64,000 nucleotides of DNA from Notospermus geniculatus (Eukaryota > Nemertea > Pilidiophora > Heteronemertea > Lineidae). The notes beneath the pieces were generated by a model that saw only the letters and a list, made by a program, of their open reading frames with translations, did no database searches and was not told the DNA's origin. Made by a program: the position numbers and the translations under genes. The first letter of the stretch is position 1. Each line of letters opens with the position of its first letter. Below are positions 43,194-51,990 of this stretch, in pieces. The stretch is taken from positions 649,959-713,958 of the forward strand of contig NMRB01000004.1 in assembly GCA_002633025.1 (NCBI GenBank), written 5' to 3'.

Positions 43194-43765
43194 AGACTAG
43201 TTCTGCGTCGTACCGCTAGGGCCTCTATTTTTTGTGTTGTCGTCGAGGAGTAAACACCGGATTCATATCCGTCGCCCCCACTTTGCCCTTCCTCAAAGCC
43301 TCGTCGGCGAGTAGTCTGGTTGCCTGACCTGCTGTATTGTGGCGCTGACTTTGATTCGAAATAAGGGAGAGGGCACTATCTTCCTACCATCCCATAAAAC
43401 CATCCTTGTTGGTGTAGGCACAGGGACTTGACGAGTAAAAGGGTCTATGATGGTGTTTCGCCCTGGGTATTTTCCTTCGGGCTGCTTACTGGGCAATGGG
43501 GCGAGGGGCATCCTGAGAATCTCACTATTCTCAGGTCATTTACAGTCGCACCCCTCCCTCAACCAAGGGCGAGAAGGGCAGCGGTTGTGAAGACTCTGTG
43601 TGCGAGAATGTATACTAGGAGCTGATCGTTTTTTTTCAAACTCGAATTCAAAGCCTACTCAGAAAATACGCCTAGGCCCTACCTCCTGGTAAATTTTGAC
43701 CCTTATGTACGGCGGGTGGTAACAGTAGAGAGGTTTCGAAATCAAACGGTAAACGTAAACGTTAA

Positions 43766-44373
43766 NNNNNNNNNNNNNNNNNNNNNNNNNNNNNNNNNNN
43801 NNNNNNNNNNNNNNNNNNNNNNNNNNNNNNNNNNNNNNNNNNNNNNNNNNNNNNNNNNNNNNNNNNNNNNNNNNNNNNNNNNNNNNNNNNNNNNNNNNNN
43901 NNNNNNNNNNNNNNNNNNNNNNNNNNNNNNNNNNNNNNNNNNNNNNNNNNNNNNNNNNNNNNNNNNNNNNNNNNNNNNNNNNNNNNNNNNNNNNNNNNNN
44001 NNNNNNNNNNNNNNNNNNNNNNNNNNNNNNNNNNNNNNNNNNNNNNNNNNNNNNNNNNNNNNNNNNNNNNNNNNNNNNNNNNNNNNNNNNNNNNNNNNNN
44101 NNNNNNNNNNNNNNNNNNNNNNNNNNNNNNNNNNNNNNNNNNNNNNNNNNNNNNNNNNNNNNNNNNNNNNNNNNNNNNNNNNNNNNNNNNNNNNNNNNNN
44201 NNNNNNNNNNNNNNNNNNNNNNNNNNNNNNNNNNNNNNNNNNNNNNNNNNNNNNNNNNNNNNNNNNNNNNNNNNNNNNNNNNNNNNNNNNNNNNNNNNNN
44301 NNNNNNNNNNNNNNNNNNNNNNNNNNNNNNNNNNNNNNNNNNNNNNNNNNNNNNNNNNNNNNNNNNNNNNNNN
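43766..44373. other. Assembly gap (N, 608 bp)
   Basis: Flanked on the left by GAAATCAAACGGTAAACGTA (the start of a foldback element like 44904-45047) and on the right by poly-G. Confidence 1.
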
Positions 44374-44691
44374 GGGGGGGGGGGGGGCGAGCAAAAAGGG
44401 ACAAAACAATTTTTCCTCTAACACGTCATTTTCCCTCTTCAAGCCGAGTTATTGTGGTGTCAGATGTGGGGAAAATGGCCCTCAGAGGATGTAGATTTTC
44501 AATTTTGTTCGGGGGAGGACCCCAGACTCCCCTCTGACTTCGCTCTTGAGACTCAATCAATTTCCCACCTGGACCATAAAAGCTAGCTACGCCCCTGCAA
44601 GTATTTCCCCTCATTGTGTGGGCGAACGGCGCTGTGAAACGAGAGTAGTGACAGATTTCCCTGCCGTGTCCCCTTGTCTTGAAAAGTCATG

Positions 44692-44791
44692 GGGTCGTAT
44701 TCCAGAAGCTTTGTTTACCTTTAGCTATTGTTTGCAGGGCAGAATACAATAAAGTGGACCTTAGAGTTAAGGAGGCTTCTAGAATACGGGC
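44692..44791. mobile_element. Foldback element related to 3474-3591
   Basis: GGGTCGTATTCCAGAAG...CTTCTAGAATACGGGC inverted ends match the CGTATTCTAGAA ends of the element at 3474-3591. The centre differs. Confidence 0.65.
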
Positions 44792-44903
44792 GATGGTCTC
44801 TCCTAGCAGTGTCTAGCTATTGTAGAAACAATCATGATGGGATATGGGGAACACGAGAAAACGTAACACCGGCATCGATGGGGAGGGGTGATACGACCAT
44901 CAA

Positions 44904-45047
44904 TAGGGAGGTTTAGAAATCAAACGATAAAAGAAACGTAAACTTTACGACAACGTTATTTTTCATACTACACATTAACCAGATTTCATATTGCATTTTC
45001 GGTACAAAAATTAAGTTGTCGTTAACGTTTACGTTTATTGTTTGATT
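44904..45047. mobile_element. Foldback element with TAGGGAGGTTT end
   Basis: GAAATCAAACGATAAAAGAAACGTAAAC on the left is inverse to GTTTACGTTTATTGTTTGATT on the right. It begins TAGGGAGGTTTAGAAATC, like 43729 and 46753. Confidence 0.7.
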
Positions 45048-45171
45048 AGGGAGTTTAAGAGATCACACGCTAACGCTAACATTTACGTTAACGATATTTT
45101 TTGTACATGAAATACATGCAAGAAATAGCGTTAACGTAAGCGTTATCGTTAACGTGTGATCTCTTAAACTC
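45046..45171. mobile_element. Foldback element, 126 bp
   Basis: GAGTTTAAGAGATCACACG...TTTACGTTAACG is inverse to CGTTAACGTAAGCG...CGTGTGATCTCTTAAACTC. It touches the previous element, and both carry TTAGGGAG-like starts. Confidence 0.8.
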
Positions 45172-45217
45172 TGTATTTATACGTTCTGAACGTGGTAATC
45201 AACACGAGTCCCAAAGT

Positions 45218-46075
45218 TCACACCTTCTCCAACATATTATCGAAGCAGATAGGAATCTCCCTCGCGGCTGAATCGGGAAGAAGAGGAGCCTTCACTTGAA
45301 GCAAGCCATCTGATCTCATCACAGACTTCATGGCGTTCGTGTCAATGGTCACGGGCAGCGTCACCGACTTGTGGACGACCCGACTCACGTGATGACCGGG
45401 GGAATTCTCCTCGTGTTTTGCATCAAGAAGAAGCTTGTACCCTTTCAGTTTCAGCTGGATTTCTTCAGGGGTATATTGCTTCAAATTGAAACCGATCTCA
45501 TAATTTCTGTTCCCACTTTGATCTTCGGTGATGTTGGCCACGCCGCCGACCTGACAACTGAGGTCTCCCATTTTGAGGAGACTTCGTAGCTGCTGTTTAT
45601 GTTCGTCATCGAGTTTCTTCTCAATGAGAGCATCGCCCCTCCCCGTCTTACCGACTAACTCCTCCAAAACCTTATTCATTTGGGCTTGCATGTCTTGCAT
45701 ATCGTTCCTCAGTTTATATTCGGAACTGAGGTAGGGCGCACTGACGACGAGGACGCCATTCGATGAGATCTTGCTGGTTATGGCCTTGACGTCCAAACCT
45801 TCTGGGATCGGGAAGTGACGTTTGATGGCCGTGTAATCGTCGCCATCTTTCTCCTCCGCGTGAACAATCACTTTCTCTCCACTCACCACAACGTTAACGT
45901 TCTCCGCTTTGAAGCCACGAACATCTAGCCGGATCTTCCAGTCCTTGTCCATGTGGTCTTTCGGTTTCTGGAAGTCAGAAAGACTCAGGAAATCGTTGAA
46001 GAAAGGATCCTCGATAATCGAACGGAGGTCTTTGAATTCTTTGAAGTCTTTCATTGGCCAATTAGTCCACGCCAT
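45218..46075 (-). CDS. Small heat-shock protein with two alpha-crystallin domains
   Basis: Single exon, 285 residues from the ATG at 46073-46075 (M-A-W-T-N-W-P-M-K-D-F). Alpha-crystallin domain 1 spans about residues 45-115, with the hallmark S-S-N-G-V-L-V-V-S-A-P. Domain 2 spans about 190-265, with R-S-D-G-L-L-Q-V-K-A-P. A charged linker of about 70 residues with a predicted helix joins them. Such ATP-independent chaperones bind unfolding proteins. Two-domain forms are known from flatworms (p40 type) and are unusual; most animal sHSPs have one. The frame stays open upstream to 46291, but a TATA box at 46222-46230, heat-shock elements and a 22-bp (non-triplet) tandem duplication at 46076-46119 show that upstream sequence to be promoter and 5' UTR. 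I therefore chose the inner ATG. Regulation by heat shock factor is well supported. Confidence 0.92.
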   Translation of the reverse strand: MAWTNWPMKDFKEFKDLRSIIEDPFFNDFLSLSDFQKPKDHMDKDWKIRLDVRGFKAENVNVVVSGEKVIVHAEEKDGDDYTAIKRHFPIPEGLDVKAITSKISSNGVLVVSAPYLSSEYKLRNDMQDMQAQMNKVLEELVGKTGRGDALIEKKLDDEHKQQLRSLLKMGDLSCQVGGVANITEDQSGNRNYEIGFNLKQYTPEEIQLKLKGYKLLLDAKHEENSPGHHVSRVVHKSVTLPVTIDTNAMKSVMRSDGLLQVKAPLLPDSAAREIPICFDNMLEKV

Positions 46076-46119
46076 TCTTCTTGGAGTATCGGGGTATTCT
46101 TCTTGGAGTATCGGGGTAT
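46076..46119. repeat. 22-bp perfect tandem duplication in the sHSP 5' UTR
   Basis: ATTCTTCTTGGAGTATCGGG plus GT occurs twice in a row and a third copy has just begun. Its length is not a multiple of three, so it would shift the frame if translated. This supports the downstream start codon. Confidence 0.9.
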
Positions 46120-46221
46120 TCGGAGGCACTGGCAAAGGTCTTGCTCGTAGTCGTTCCTTTAAATTCTGTTTCAGTGTCAGGAGCTGATTCTTGAATGAGA
46201 GAAACCGTCGTGGGTACCTCG

Positions 46222-46230
46222 TATATATAT
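46222..46230 (-). promoter_or_regulatory. TATA box of the sHSP gene
   Basis: TATATATAT lies about 150 bp before the chosen start codon and 6 bp below the proximal heat-shock element. It predicts transcription starting near 46190-46200. Confidence 0.75.
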
Positions 46231-46235
46231 AACAC

Positions 46236-46258
46236 TTCCGGAACATTCCGTCTAATTC
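46236..46258 (-). promoter_or_regulatory. Proximal heat-shock element
   Basis: TTCcgGAAcaTTC at 46236-46248 is a perfect three-unit HSF site (alternating nGAAn units every 5 bp). A fourth in-register TTC lies at 46256-46258 after one mismatched unit. Confidence 0.85.
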
Positions 46259-46492
46259 GCGAGGAAACCACAGGCTACCAGCGTGGTGCACCTGTCGTGA
46301 AAGGTCTCACGGTGATAATGGATGTCATCCTTGACATTTCAATAACAAAAGGAATTCCACCCTTACCAGAGTGTATGCAACTGTACATTTTGCTCTGCTC
46401 ATTGTCCGTGGTGCTTCATCCTCCACGTTGGAAATCGCCTTCAAAGTGTTGATATGAACATCTGCCTCTAGCAGATTCGAGGACATGCTCCA

Positions 46493-46510
46493 GAACCTTC
46501 CGGAACCTTC
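46493..46510 (-). promoter_or_regulatory. Distal heat-shock element, four perfect units
   Basis: GAAccTTCcgGAAccTTC contains four alternating HSF units with exact 5-bp spacing, about 265 bp upstream of the TATA box. Being symmetric, it could also serve a gene on the other side, but none is seen there before 47.5 kb. Confidence 0.85.
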
Positions 46511-46752
46511 TCGTGATACCGCTCTGTGTGGAGTCTAGTTCTTGTTGAGTATGTTATATCATCCGCCATGACGTCAATGAACTTTACTAATTAACCTATC
46601 GGATCCGCAGCAGATGTTTTTTCTTGGAAGATGTCGTGTGGGGTGGGGTCCAGGGGGTCCGGACCCCCTGCTCTCGCCAACCATGAATTGGAAATGGCAT
46701 TTCAGAGCATACATTTAAATTTTAGAATTCAGTTCGTTGACGTTATGTAAAA

Positions 46753-46875
46753 TTAGGGAGGTTTCGGAAGCGCCAGGTTAGGCCGTACGACGACGTTATC
46801 TATTATGTGGGTATACCCAAACAATAGATAAACGTCGTCGTATGGCCTAACCGGGCGCTTCCGAAACCTCCCTAA
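46753..46875. mobile_element. Foldback element, 123 bp, TTAGGGAGGTTTCGGAAGCG ends
   Basis: Near-perfect inverted repeat. The left arm TTAGGGAGGTTTCGGAAGCG...ACGACGACGTTATCTATT pairs with the right arm AATAGATAAACGTCGTCGTA...CGCTTCCGAAACCTCCCTAA. Loop of about 15 bp. Confidence 0.85.
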
Positions 46876-47527
46876 TGTGACTATCTTGAAACTCTCTAAG
46901 CAAATAATCGACGTGTGCATTCATGTACTTCAGATACACGACGGGCGTTACGATTATACTTTAAAAAGCGGCCTATATTTTCTTCATTTTATCTATTGAA
47001 TCGGCGCTTTTATAACCTATTCACTATGAATACATCATTGAAAATATTGTTTGCACGGTTTGTGGGTATCTGGCTCGGGTCACACCGGCATTTTCCTTCC
47101 GTATGTTCGTCATGTATGTCATGTCAAACTGGTTGGGACAAGATGATCTCGGATTCAAAATGGAGGAAGTGAACATTTGACAGGTTTTGTATCCAATATT
47201 ACACTTGGAAAGGGTCCGTCTTAATGATAAGTTTTTAACGATTTCGGCTCGTTTTACTCTAGGCTCAAGTAGAGTATAGCGAGTCCCAATAAGTCTATGC
47301 ACGGAATAAGTGTCAATGTATGAAATTGTTTTACTGTCCACGTCTCAGTTTTTGGCCTACACTCTGCTTGACCTGCCTTCTGAACCTTCCTAACTTGCCT
47401 ACTTCCAGTCATATGGGGGAAGACGTTCATTTTCGTTTTGCGGCCCCTCCGACACTGTACATAGAGCTATATGGCCCTGGCCTTATCAGTATATAAATAT
47501 TTCCAGGTTTTCCTGCATGCACGTTCA

Positions 47528-48919
47528 ATGAGCAACATGTCGACGCATGATTCCGTGGCTTTGAGCGTTGGCCGCTTGGAGGACAGAGAACCGACAAGAA
47601 GGCGACGACCACGAGGTAACCAGGAGGTGTGTCGTGGTTACGGCTCCATTGCGTTGATGGTGATTGGGATCAGTATTGTATTCCTCGGAATTCTCGTCCT
47701 TGTTTTCGGAACGCTGTGCACAGCAGCCGGTGTAAGATACGGACCCACTGGTGACACGTTGATAAAACCCTGGCGTGCCCTCCCGCTAGGTGGCATCGCT
47801 ATCGTATGCGGAGCCATGGCGATGAACTTAACCAGGGCTTTGAAGAATAAGCCTGTGCGGCGAGCGATAGTTACAATGCTAGTCTCTGTGGTCTGCGGCG
47901 CTTGGGCGGTTGTGGTGGTCCTATCCTACAGTTTCGATGTATCGGAGCAATGGAAGACCTACCTTTCTCTGAAGAAAGAAACCATGGCGGCCGCTGCGTC
48001 GAGAGGTATTTTTGCTGGCTACAGGAAGGATAAGATGAATGCGGCGCTGAGAGACGTGATCTACTTCGCCGGGGTGGTGGCCTTTTCAAGCATGACTGCG
48101 GTGACAGCAATTGTGCAAGGCGTCGTAGCGGGATTCTACGTCGGTGCCCCAAGCAATGAAAGAATGGCGTACCAGCGGTCCGGCCAGCGCGCCGTACATG
48201 TAGACGACGGACCGATGAGGAACGCCGTGGTGACGGCTTTGACCAAGATATTCGTTCATTACAAAAACCGAGCAGCACTAGCTATCGGGGTTATGCAGAT
48301 GGTTTGCGGCTCATCAGTCGTGCTGGGACTTGGCCTCGCCCTCGCCACCGAGCACAACGCCTCCTGGGCAGCGTACGTCATCACTCATGGGATTCTCTAC
48401 ATAATCGCCGGTATTGTCGGCGCAGTTTCTGGCAGATCGAAAGCGAGGAGGATGGTCACTGCGGCCATGATTCTGTCGCTCTGCGCCGCGGTCGCAGCAC
48501 TCAACATGATATGCTCCGACGTCTCATTTATTATCAATTCTCATGTCCACCCCACCTCTGGGAGAAGTAAAATAGACAAGTTATCGCTGACGCCAAAACT
48601 CTTCGCCATTCATGGTTTGGATTTGTTCGTAAACCTGATAGAGCTCATCGTTGCTGGAGTGCTTTTTGGACTTGGTTGTCACGTGATCTGTGACGTAGCT
48701 CGCACGGCAGACGATACGCAATGTTTGGTAAGTTACGTCGAGGTGGGTCAGAGGGATAGATTGGACATGGAAGAGACAGATTATAACATGAATGATCGGG
48801 ACGAGTTTTCTTCGTCGCATCTGCCAGATATTCTACACGAAAGTATGACGACAGAGGAAGACATACTGGGCCGAGAGCGACCACAGTACATGGCAGCTGC
48901 TATGGCCCATCCGCCATAA
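47528..48919 (+). CDS. Eight-transmembrane protein, two tandem MS4A/CD20-like units
   Basis: Single-exon frame of 463 residues from the ATG at 47528; an earlier in-frame ATG at 47471 would add 19. TATATAAA at 47490-47497 between the two ATGs favours the later one with a very short leader. Hydrophobic segments lie near residues 38-66, 85-101, 112-133, 175-204, 248-273, 282-301, 309-329 and 362-389: two sets of four. Each set shows the pattern of the MS4A (CD20/TMEM176) family: an opening A-x-x-x-G-V/I-M-Q-M-like helix, then a G-G-I-x-x-x-x-G or G-I-L-Y-I-I-A-G-I-V-G segment, a basic loop (K-x-x-R-R), and a third helix. Cytosolic ends are a basic N-terminus (R-R-R-R-P-R) and an acidic C-terminal tail. 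MS4A proteins normally have four helices, so this would be a fused tandem. The family call is by eye and moderate; the membrane topology is firm. Confidence 0.8.
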   Translation: MSNMSTHDSVALSVGRLEDREPTRRRRPRGNQEVCRGYGSIALMVIGISIVFLGILVLVFGTLCTAAGVRYGPTGDTLIKPWRALPLGGIAIVCGAMAMNLTRALKNKPVRRAIVTMLVSVVCGAWAVVVVLSYSFDVSEQWKTYLSLKKETMAAAASRGIFAGYRKDKMNAALRDVIYFAGVVAFSSMTAVTAIVQGVVAGFYVGAPSNERMAYQRSGQRAVHVDDGPMRNAVVTALTKIFVHYKNRAALAIGVMQMVCGSSVVLGLGLALATEHNASWAAYVITHGILYIIAGIVGAVSGRSKARRMVTAAMILSLCAAVAALNMICSDVSFIINSHVHPTSGRSKIDKLSLTPKLFAIHGLDLFVNLIELIVAGVLFGLGCHVICDVARTADDTQCLVSYVEVGQRDRLDMEETDYNMNDRDEFSSSHLPDILHESMTTEEDILGRERPQYMAAAMAHPP

Positions 48920-50746
48920 TGAGGATACACTGTTCTCGCGAGGCAGAAAAAGTCACCGAAAAATACGCTATCTGCTGAGCAAACGGTCTCGAATGACTTT
49001 TTGCTCAGCAGATAGCTCCAGTGTGCGGCAGGCTTTAAGTGAACACCGAAATCCAAAACCACCGCTTCGACAGCCGCCACCATCTTGGTTTTCAACGGAT
49101 ATTTCATGCGCGCGCACTTATCTGGTAGGCAAACCAAAACGCGTGATTGGTCCAAAATAAGAATTGCCTACCAAACGGTCATTTGCATATGAAGAAATCC
49201 TGCAACAACCAAGATGGCGGAGGGTTATCGAAACGATGATTTTTTTATGGATGGTGCGTTCTATCATCAGAGATGTCTGTGAAATATGATTCAAAATCCA
49301 CACGCCTATAAAAATGGGGCTGCACTGAAGGTACCTCAGAAAATCACAGAGAAGGTAGAAACCTATAGGTTAAAGCAAATTCGTCCATTTCGGATCATTT
49401 CAGACATTTTCGTTGACCAGGTTGTTAATGTTATCGCCAATAGATGGCGGGTTGGTTTGTGAATTTATATCTTGAATCAAGCTTTCGCCACGGAACAGAT
49501 GAGCGTTTAAATATTGCTTTTTTATATGCTGGACTTTGTAATAAATTTCTAAAAAAAACAACGTGTTCCAATTTTTACGAGATAAAATGGTAACGAAGGC
49601 AATGCTCTCATGCCTCCCGTACACTGTCGATGTTTTTCGTGCGATTTTTTTAGAAATAATGCAGAATCAGGGCCAGTACGGCTTATGTGTTGATTATGGT
49701 CTATACGGCTTATCTGTAGATCAACATGTGAACGTTTTTTTTCAGCATGATCAGAAATTTGATGAAAATTAGACCGTGCACGACGGGTATATATAGGGCA
49801 ACTTGAAAAAGCCTCCATTTTTTGCCCTTGCCAGTGATGACTGAGCAAGTTAGTGGGGATAACAAAAGTGCGATTTTAAGGAAATAAGGATTTTATTACA
49901 TGTACAATGTATTCCGTTTATTTACTTGTAAAAGTAACCTACATATAATTTATTCTATCCGTTGATTCCTCACCTAACTGCCTCGAAAATGGACAGCGTG
50001 GCTTATTTCCTCTCCTAAACGTTTTTAACTTTGTCCTCCAATCCAATAATCCCTGTGCTACTATAAGGCATGGATCAAAATGATTTGTTGAAATGATAAC
50101 ACAAAGGTTACAGTTTGGGGCAATTGGTAAAAAATGTAAATCAAATCATGGATCTGCATTTTGTCAAAATATAATGCTCGCTCATGAATTTTCGACAATG
50201 TGTGTGACTATTAGAACAGGTGCACATGACAAATAAATTCTTGACAAATACTCGGGACACTTGTCGTCCATATAACCAATGTTTTTCTTCACATTCATTT
50301 ATTTTTTGTCGAATCAAGAAGTTTTGTTTGCACAGAAGAACAGGTCGTCTCACCAGTATTTGTCGAGGTACTAATAAATCTCCACCAAGGTGACCCGCAT
50401 TTGCATCTCTATTGGAATATTGGGCTTGATATTCTAGTACATGTACATGTATTTTGACGTTCACGTTCGACGTCTCACGATCATGACAAACGAGCCGTTT
50501 CGTTTCGTTCCGCAAAATACCATTAACCCTAAATTACGTCAAGAGCATCAGGATGTGCACAGGGTCATCCCACATGTACAGGACCTTGTGCCTTCTCTGA
50601 ATATCATTTCAGGAGAGCAAGTGCTTGGCATGCTTGGGCATTAGAGCAACTCATGAAACAATATTTGACGCTTACGTAATGTAGGAAGAAACCGGAGCCC
50701 CTGAGAAACGCTTTCGAGGATATGCGACTGTGTTCTCCTCGTTTTA
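48920..50746. other. No gene seen
   Basis: Contains a hairpin at 48967-49016 (GCTATCTGCTGAGCAAA and inverse) shortly after the membrane-protein stop, AATAAA at 49541 on the plus strand, and AT-rich unique sequence. The small frames at 49549-49848 and 50141-50515 look like chance. Confidence 0.5.
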
Positions 50747-50748
50747 TT
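50743..50748 (-). terminator. Poly(A) signal overlapping the stop codon
   Basis: On the minus strand GTTTAATAAAAC holds both TAA (stop) and AATAAA. If used, the 3' UTR would be only a few tens of bases long. Confidence 0.4.
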
Positions 50749-51544
50749 AAACAGTATACTTCATAAGCCATTCATGCGTCCGTTCTCGCGGTGGCCTGCC
50801 CTTCTCATCGAGGTCTCGTAAGATCCTCCGAGTAACGGCAGGATGATCACACAAGTTACTTAACACTTCTTTTGTATTCTCCCGCCTGTTGAAATTGTTT
50901 GAATTACCCGGAACTTCCCCGTTTTGCGGCTGCTCAGTCGTTTCTTTATCGTTCGACTCCTCATGTTTCGACTTGGTCATTGATTTGTGAGGTTTTGAGT
51001 TATCACTGGTTACAGAATCTCTGGGCAGTGGTGGGGCAAATTTTCGTCTTTCGTAGAATTTCGGGGTTTTGTACATGAAATTACATTGAACGCGTTTCTG
51101 GCCGATGCTCGACCCCAAACCGCTGTCGTCACCTTTTCTAACATCCCGGTCATGTTTCTCGCGGTCGTGTTTATCATGTTTTTGATCAACTTTGGTCCAA
51201 TGCAGGTGAACATTGCTTCTGTATCTTTCAACCTGTCCTCTGATATCGTTCGTAGACTCCCCTAGGCGCTGCGGGGATCTAGTCCCAAGAAGCAGACTAG
51301 TCGGCGACCGCACCAGATCGTCCACGTCTTTACGGAGACGTTGCCGAATTGGTTCCAAGGAGGACACGCCCCCGTAGACCCGATCAGACAGTTTACAACT
51401 TAGAATTCGTCTGGCAAGTACAAGATTCGGGGATTCCACTCTTGTGGTCACGATTCGTGGGAGCTGCACCGTTTGTTTGTTTTCGTTCGTTCGTGCCTCC
51501 ATTCTGAGCGTCTCTCTTACATCTCCTTTGTTGTCCACCGCCAT
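50747..51544 (-). CDS. Hypothetical basic hydrophilic protein, 265 residues
   Basis: One open frame from ATG 51542-51544 (context AAATGG, favourable) to TAA at 50747-50749, overlapping an AATAAA signal. It is rich in R, K, D, E and S with no hydrophobic segment. Parts include a charged run H-D-K-H-D-R-E-K-H-D-R-D, a more ordered-looking Q-C-N-F-M-Y-K-T-P-K-F-Y-E-R-R-K-F-A-P, and a C-terminal N-L-C-D-H-P-A-V-T-R-R-I-L-R-D-L-D-E-K-G. It is probably largely disordered and cytoplasmic or nuclear. A TTTCAG acceptor-like site at 51577 suggests a spliced 5' leader. The 265-codon length in 42%-GC-type DNA and the balanced codons support a real gene. No family is recognised. Confidence 0.65.
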   Translation of the reverse strand: MAVDNKGDVRETLRMEARTNENKQTVQLPRIVTTRVESPNLVLARRILSCKLSDRVYGGVSSLEPIRQRLRKDVDDLVRSPTSLLLGTRSPQRLGESTNDIRGQVERYRSNVHLHWTKVDQKHDKHDREKHDRDVRKGDDSGLGSSIGQKRVQCNFMYKTPKFYERRKFAPPLPRDSVTSDNSKPHKSMTKSKHEESNDKETTEQPQNGEVPGNSNNFNRRENTKEVLSNLCDHPAVTRRILRDLDEKGRPPRERTHEWLMKYTV

Positions 51545-51619
51545 TTCATAACCAATCAGCAGACGTAGAAATCATTCTGAAATGAAATAGTAAAAAGAAT
51601 TAGAACGGCACAGTCCGTC

Positions 51620-51775
51620 AGTAGGCGGCGACAGACTGGCGCGTACGCGACGCGTCGTGCAGGCGTTCCGCCAATCACACTCTTCGGGAGATGTTCCGGT
51701 CTGTGTTACCGCCTCCCTGATTGGTTAAACGCTTTTCCGACGCGTTGATTTATGCGCCGGTCTGTCACCGCCAAA
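51620..51775. mobile_element. Inverted-repeat element of about 155 bp
   Basis: GGCGGCGACAGACTGGCGC on the left is inverse to GCGCCGGTCTGTCACCGCC on the right. Subterminal GCGTTCCGCCAATCA and TGATTGG parts also pair. Confidence 0.65.
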
Positions 51776-51892
51776 GAAAATGGTGCCTGTAATGGAGGGG
51801 GCCAGACCGAAATGTCACCGGAGAAAATACTGTTGACCGAGGCCGCTTTGTACACAACACGCACCTACTGGTCAGACAAATGGTTGTAACAG

Positions 51893-51990
51893 CCACATGA
51901 AGTATGGTCCCATTGGGGATCGAACCCGGGAATTCAGAAGGGTGACGGGCAGCGATGTTTCCATTGAGCCGCGTTTCGCAATGGAAGTCG
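51893..51990 (-). repeat. tRNA-derived SINE-like sequence
   Basis: On the minus strand, GCGGCTCAATGGAAACATCG resembles an A box and GGGTTCGATCCCC is a near-perfect B box. TCCATTG and CAATGGG can pair as an acceptor stem. The T-stem is too short for a working tRNA, so a SINE or tRNA pseudogene is likelier. Confidence 0.45.

Larger units (their letters stand above)
43087..45217. other. Intergenic: CFAP58 promoter side, gap, foldback elements
   Basis: No gene seen. Contains the N gap 43766-44373, a G-run of 14 after the gap and a repeat tail with CTAGCTACGCCCCTGC near 44580. It also holds foldback elements at 44692-44791, 44904-45047 and 45046-45171, and a gap-truncated relative at 43729-43765. 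Confidence 0.7.

Noticed and set aside
43716-44537. Frames of over 220 codons around the third gap
   Set aside because: Almost entirely N; the flanks are a foldback end and poly-G.
46062-46271. Second minus-strand frame overlapping the sHSP leader
   Set aside because: Alternative frame through the same promoter and duplicated leader; no domain.
46076-46291. Upstream extension of the sHSP frame (M-H-H-A-G...)
   Set aside because: It contains the TATA box, an HSE and a 22-bp non-triplet duplication, so it is promoter and leader rather than coding.
47871-48278. 135-codon minus-strand frame within the eight-helix gene
   Set aside because: Arginine/serine-rich antisense shadow of a real coding region.
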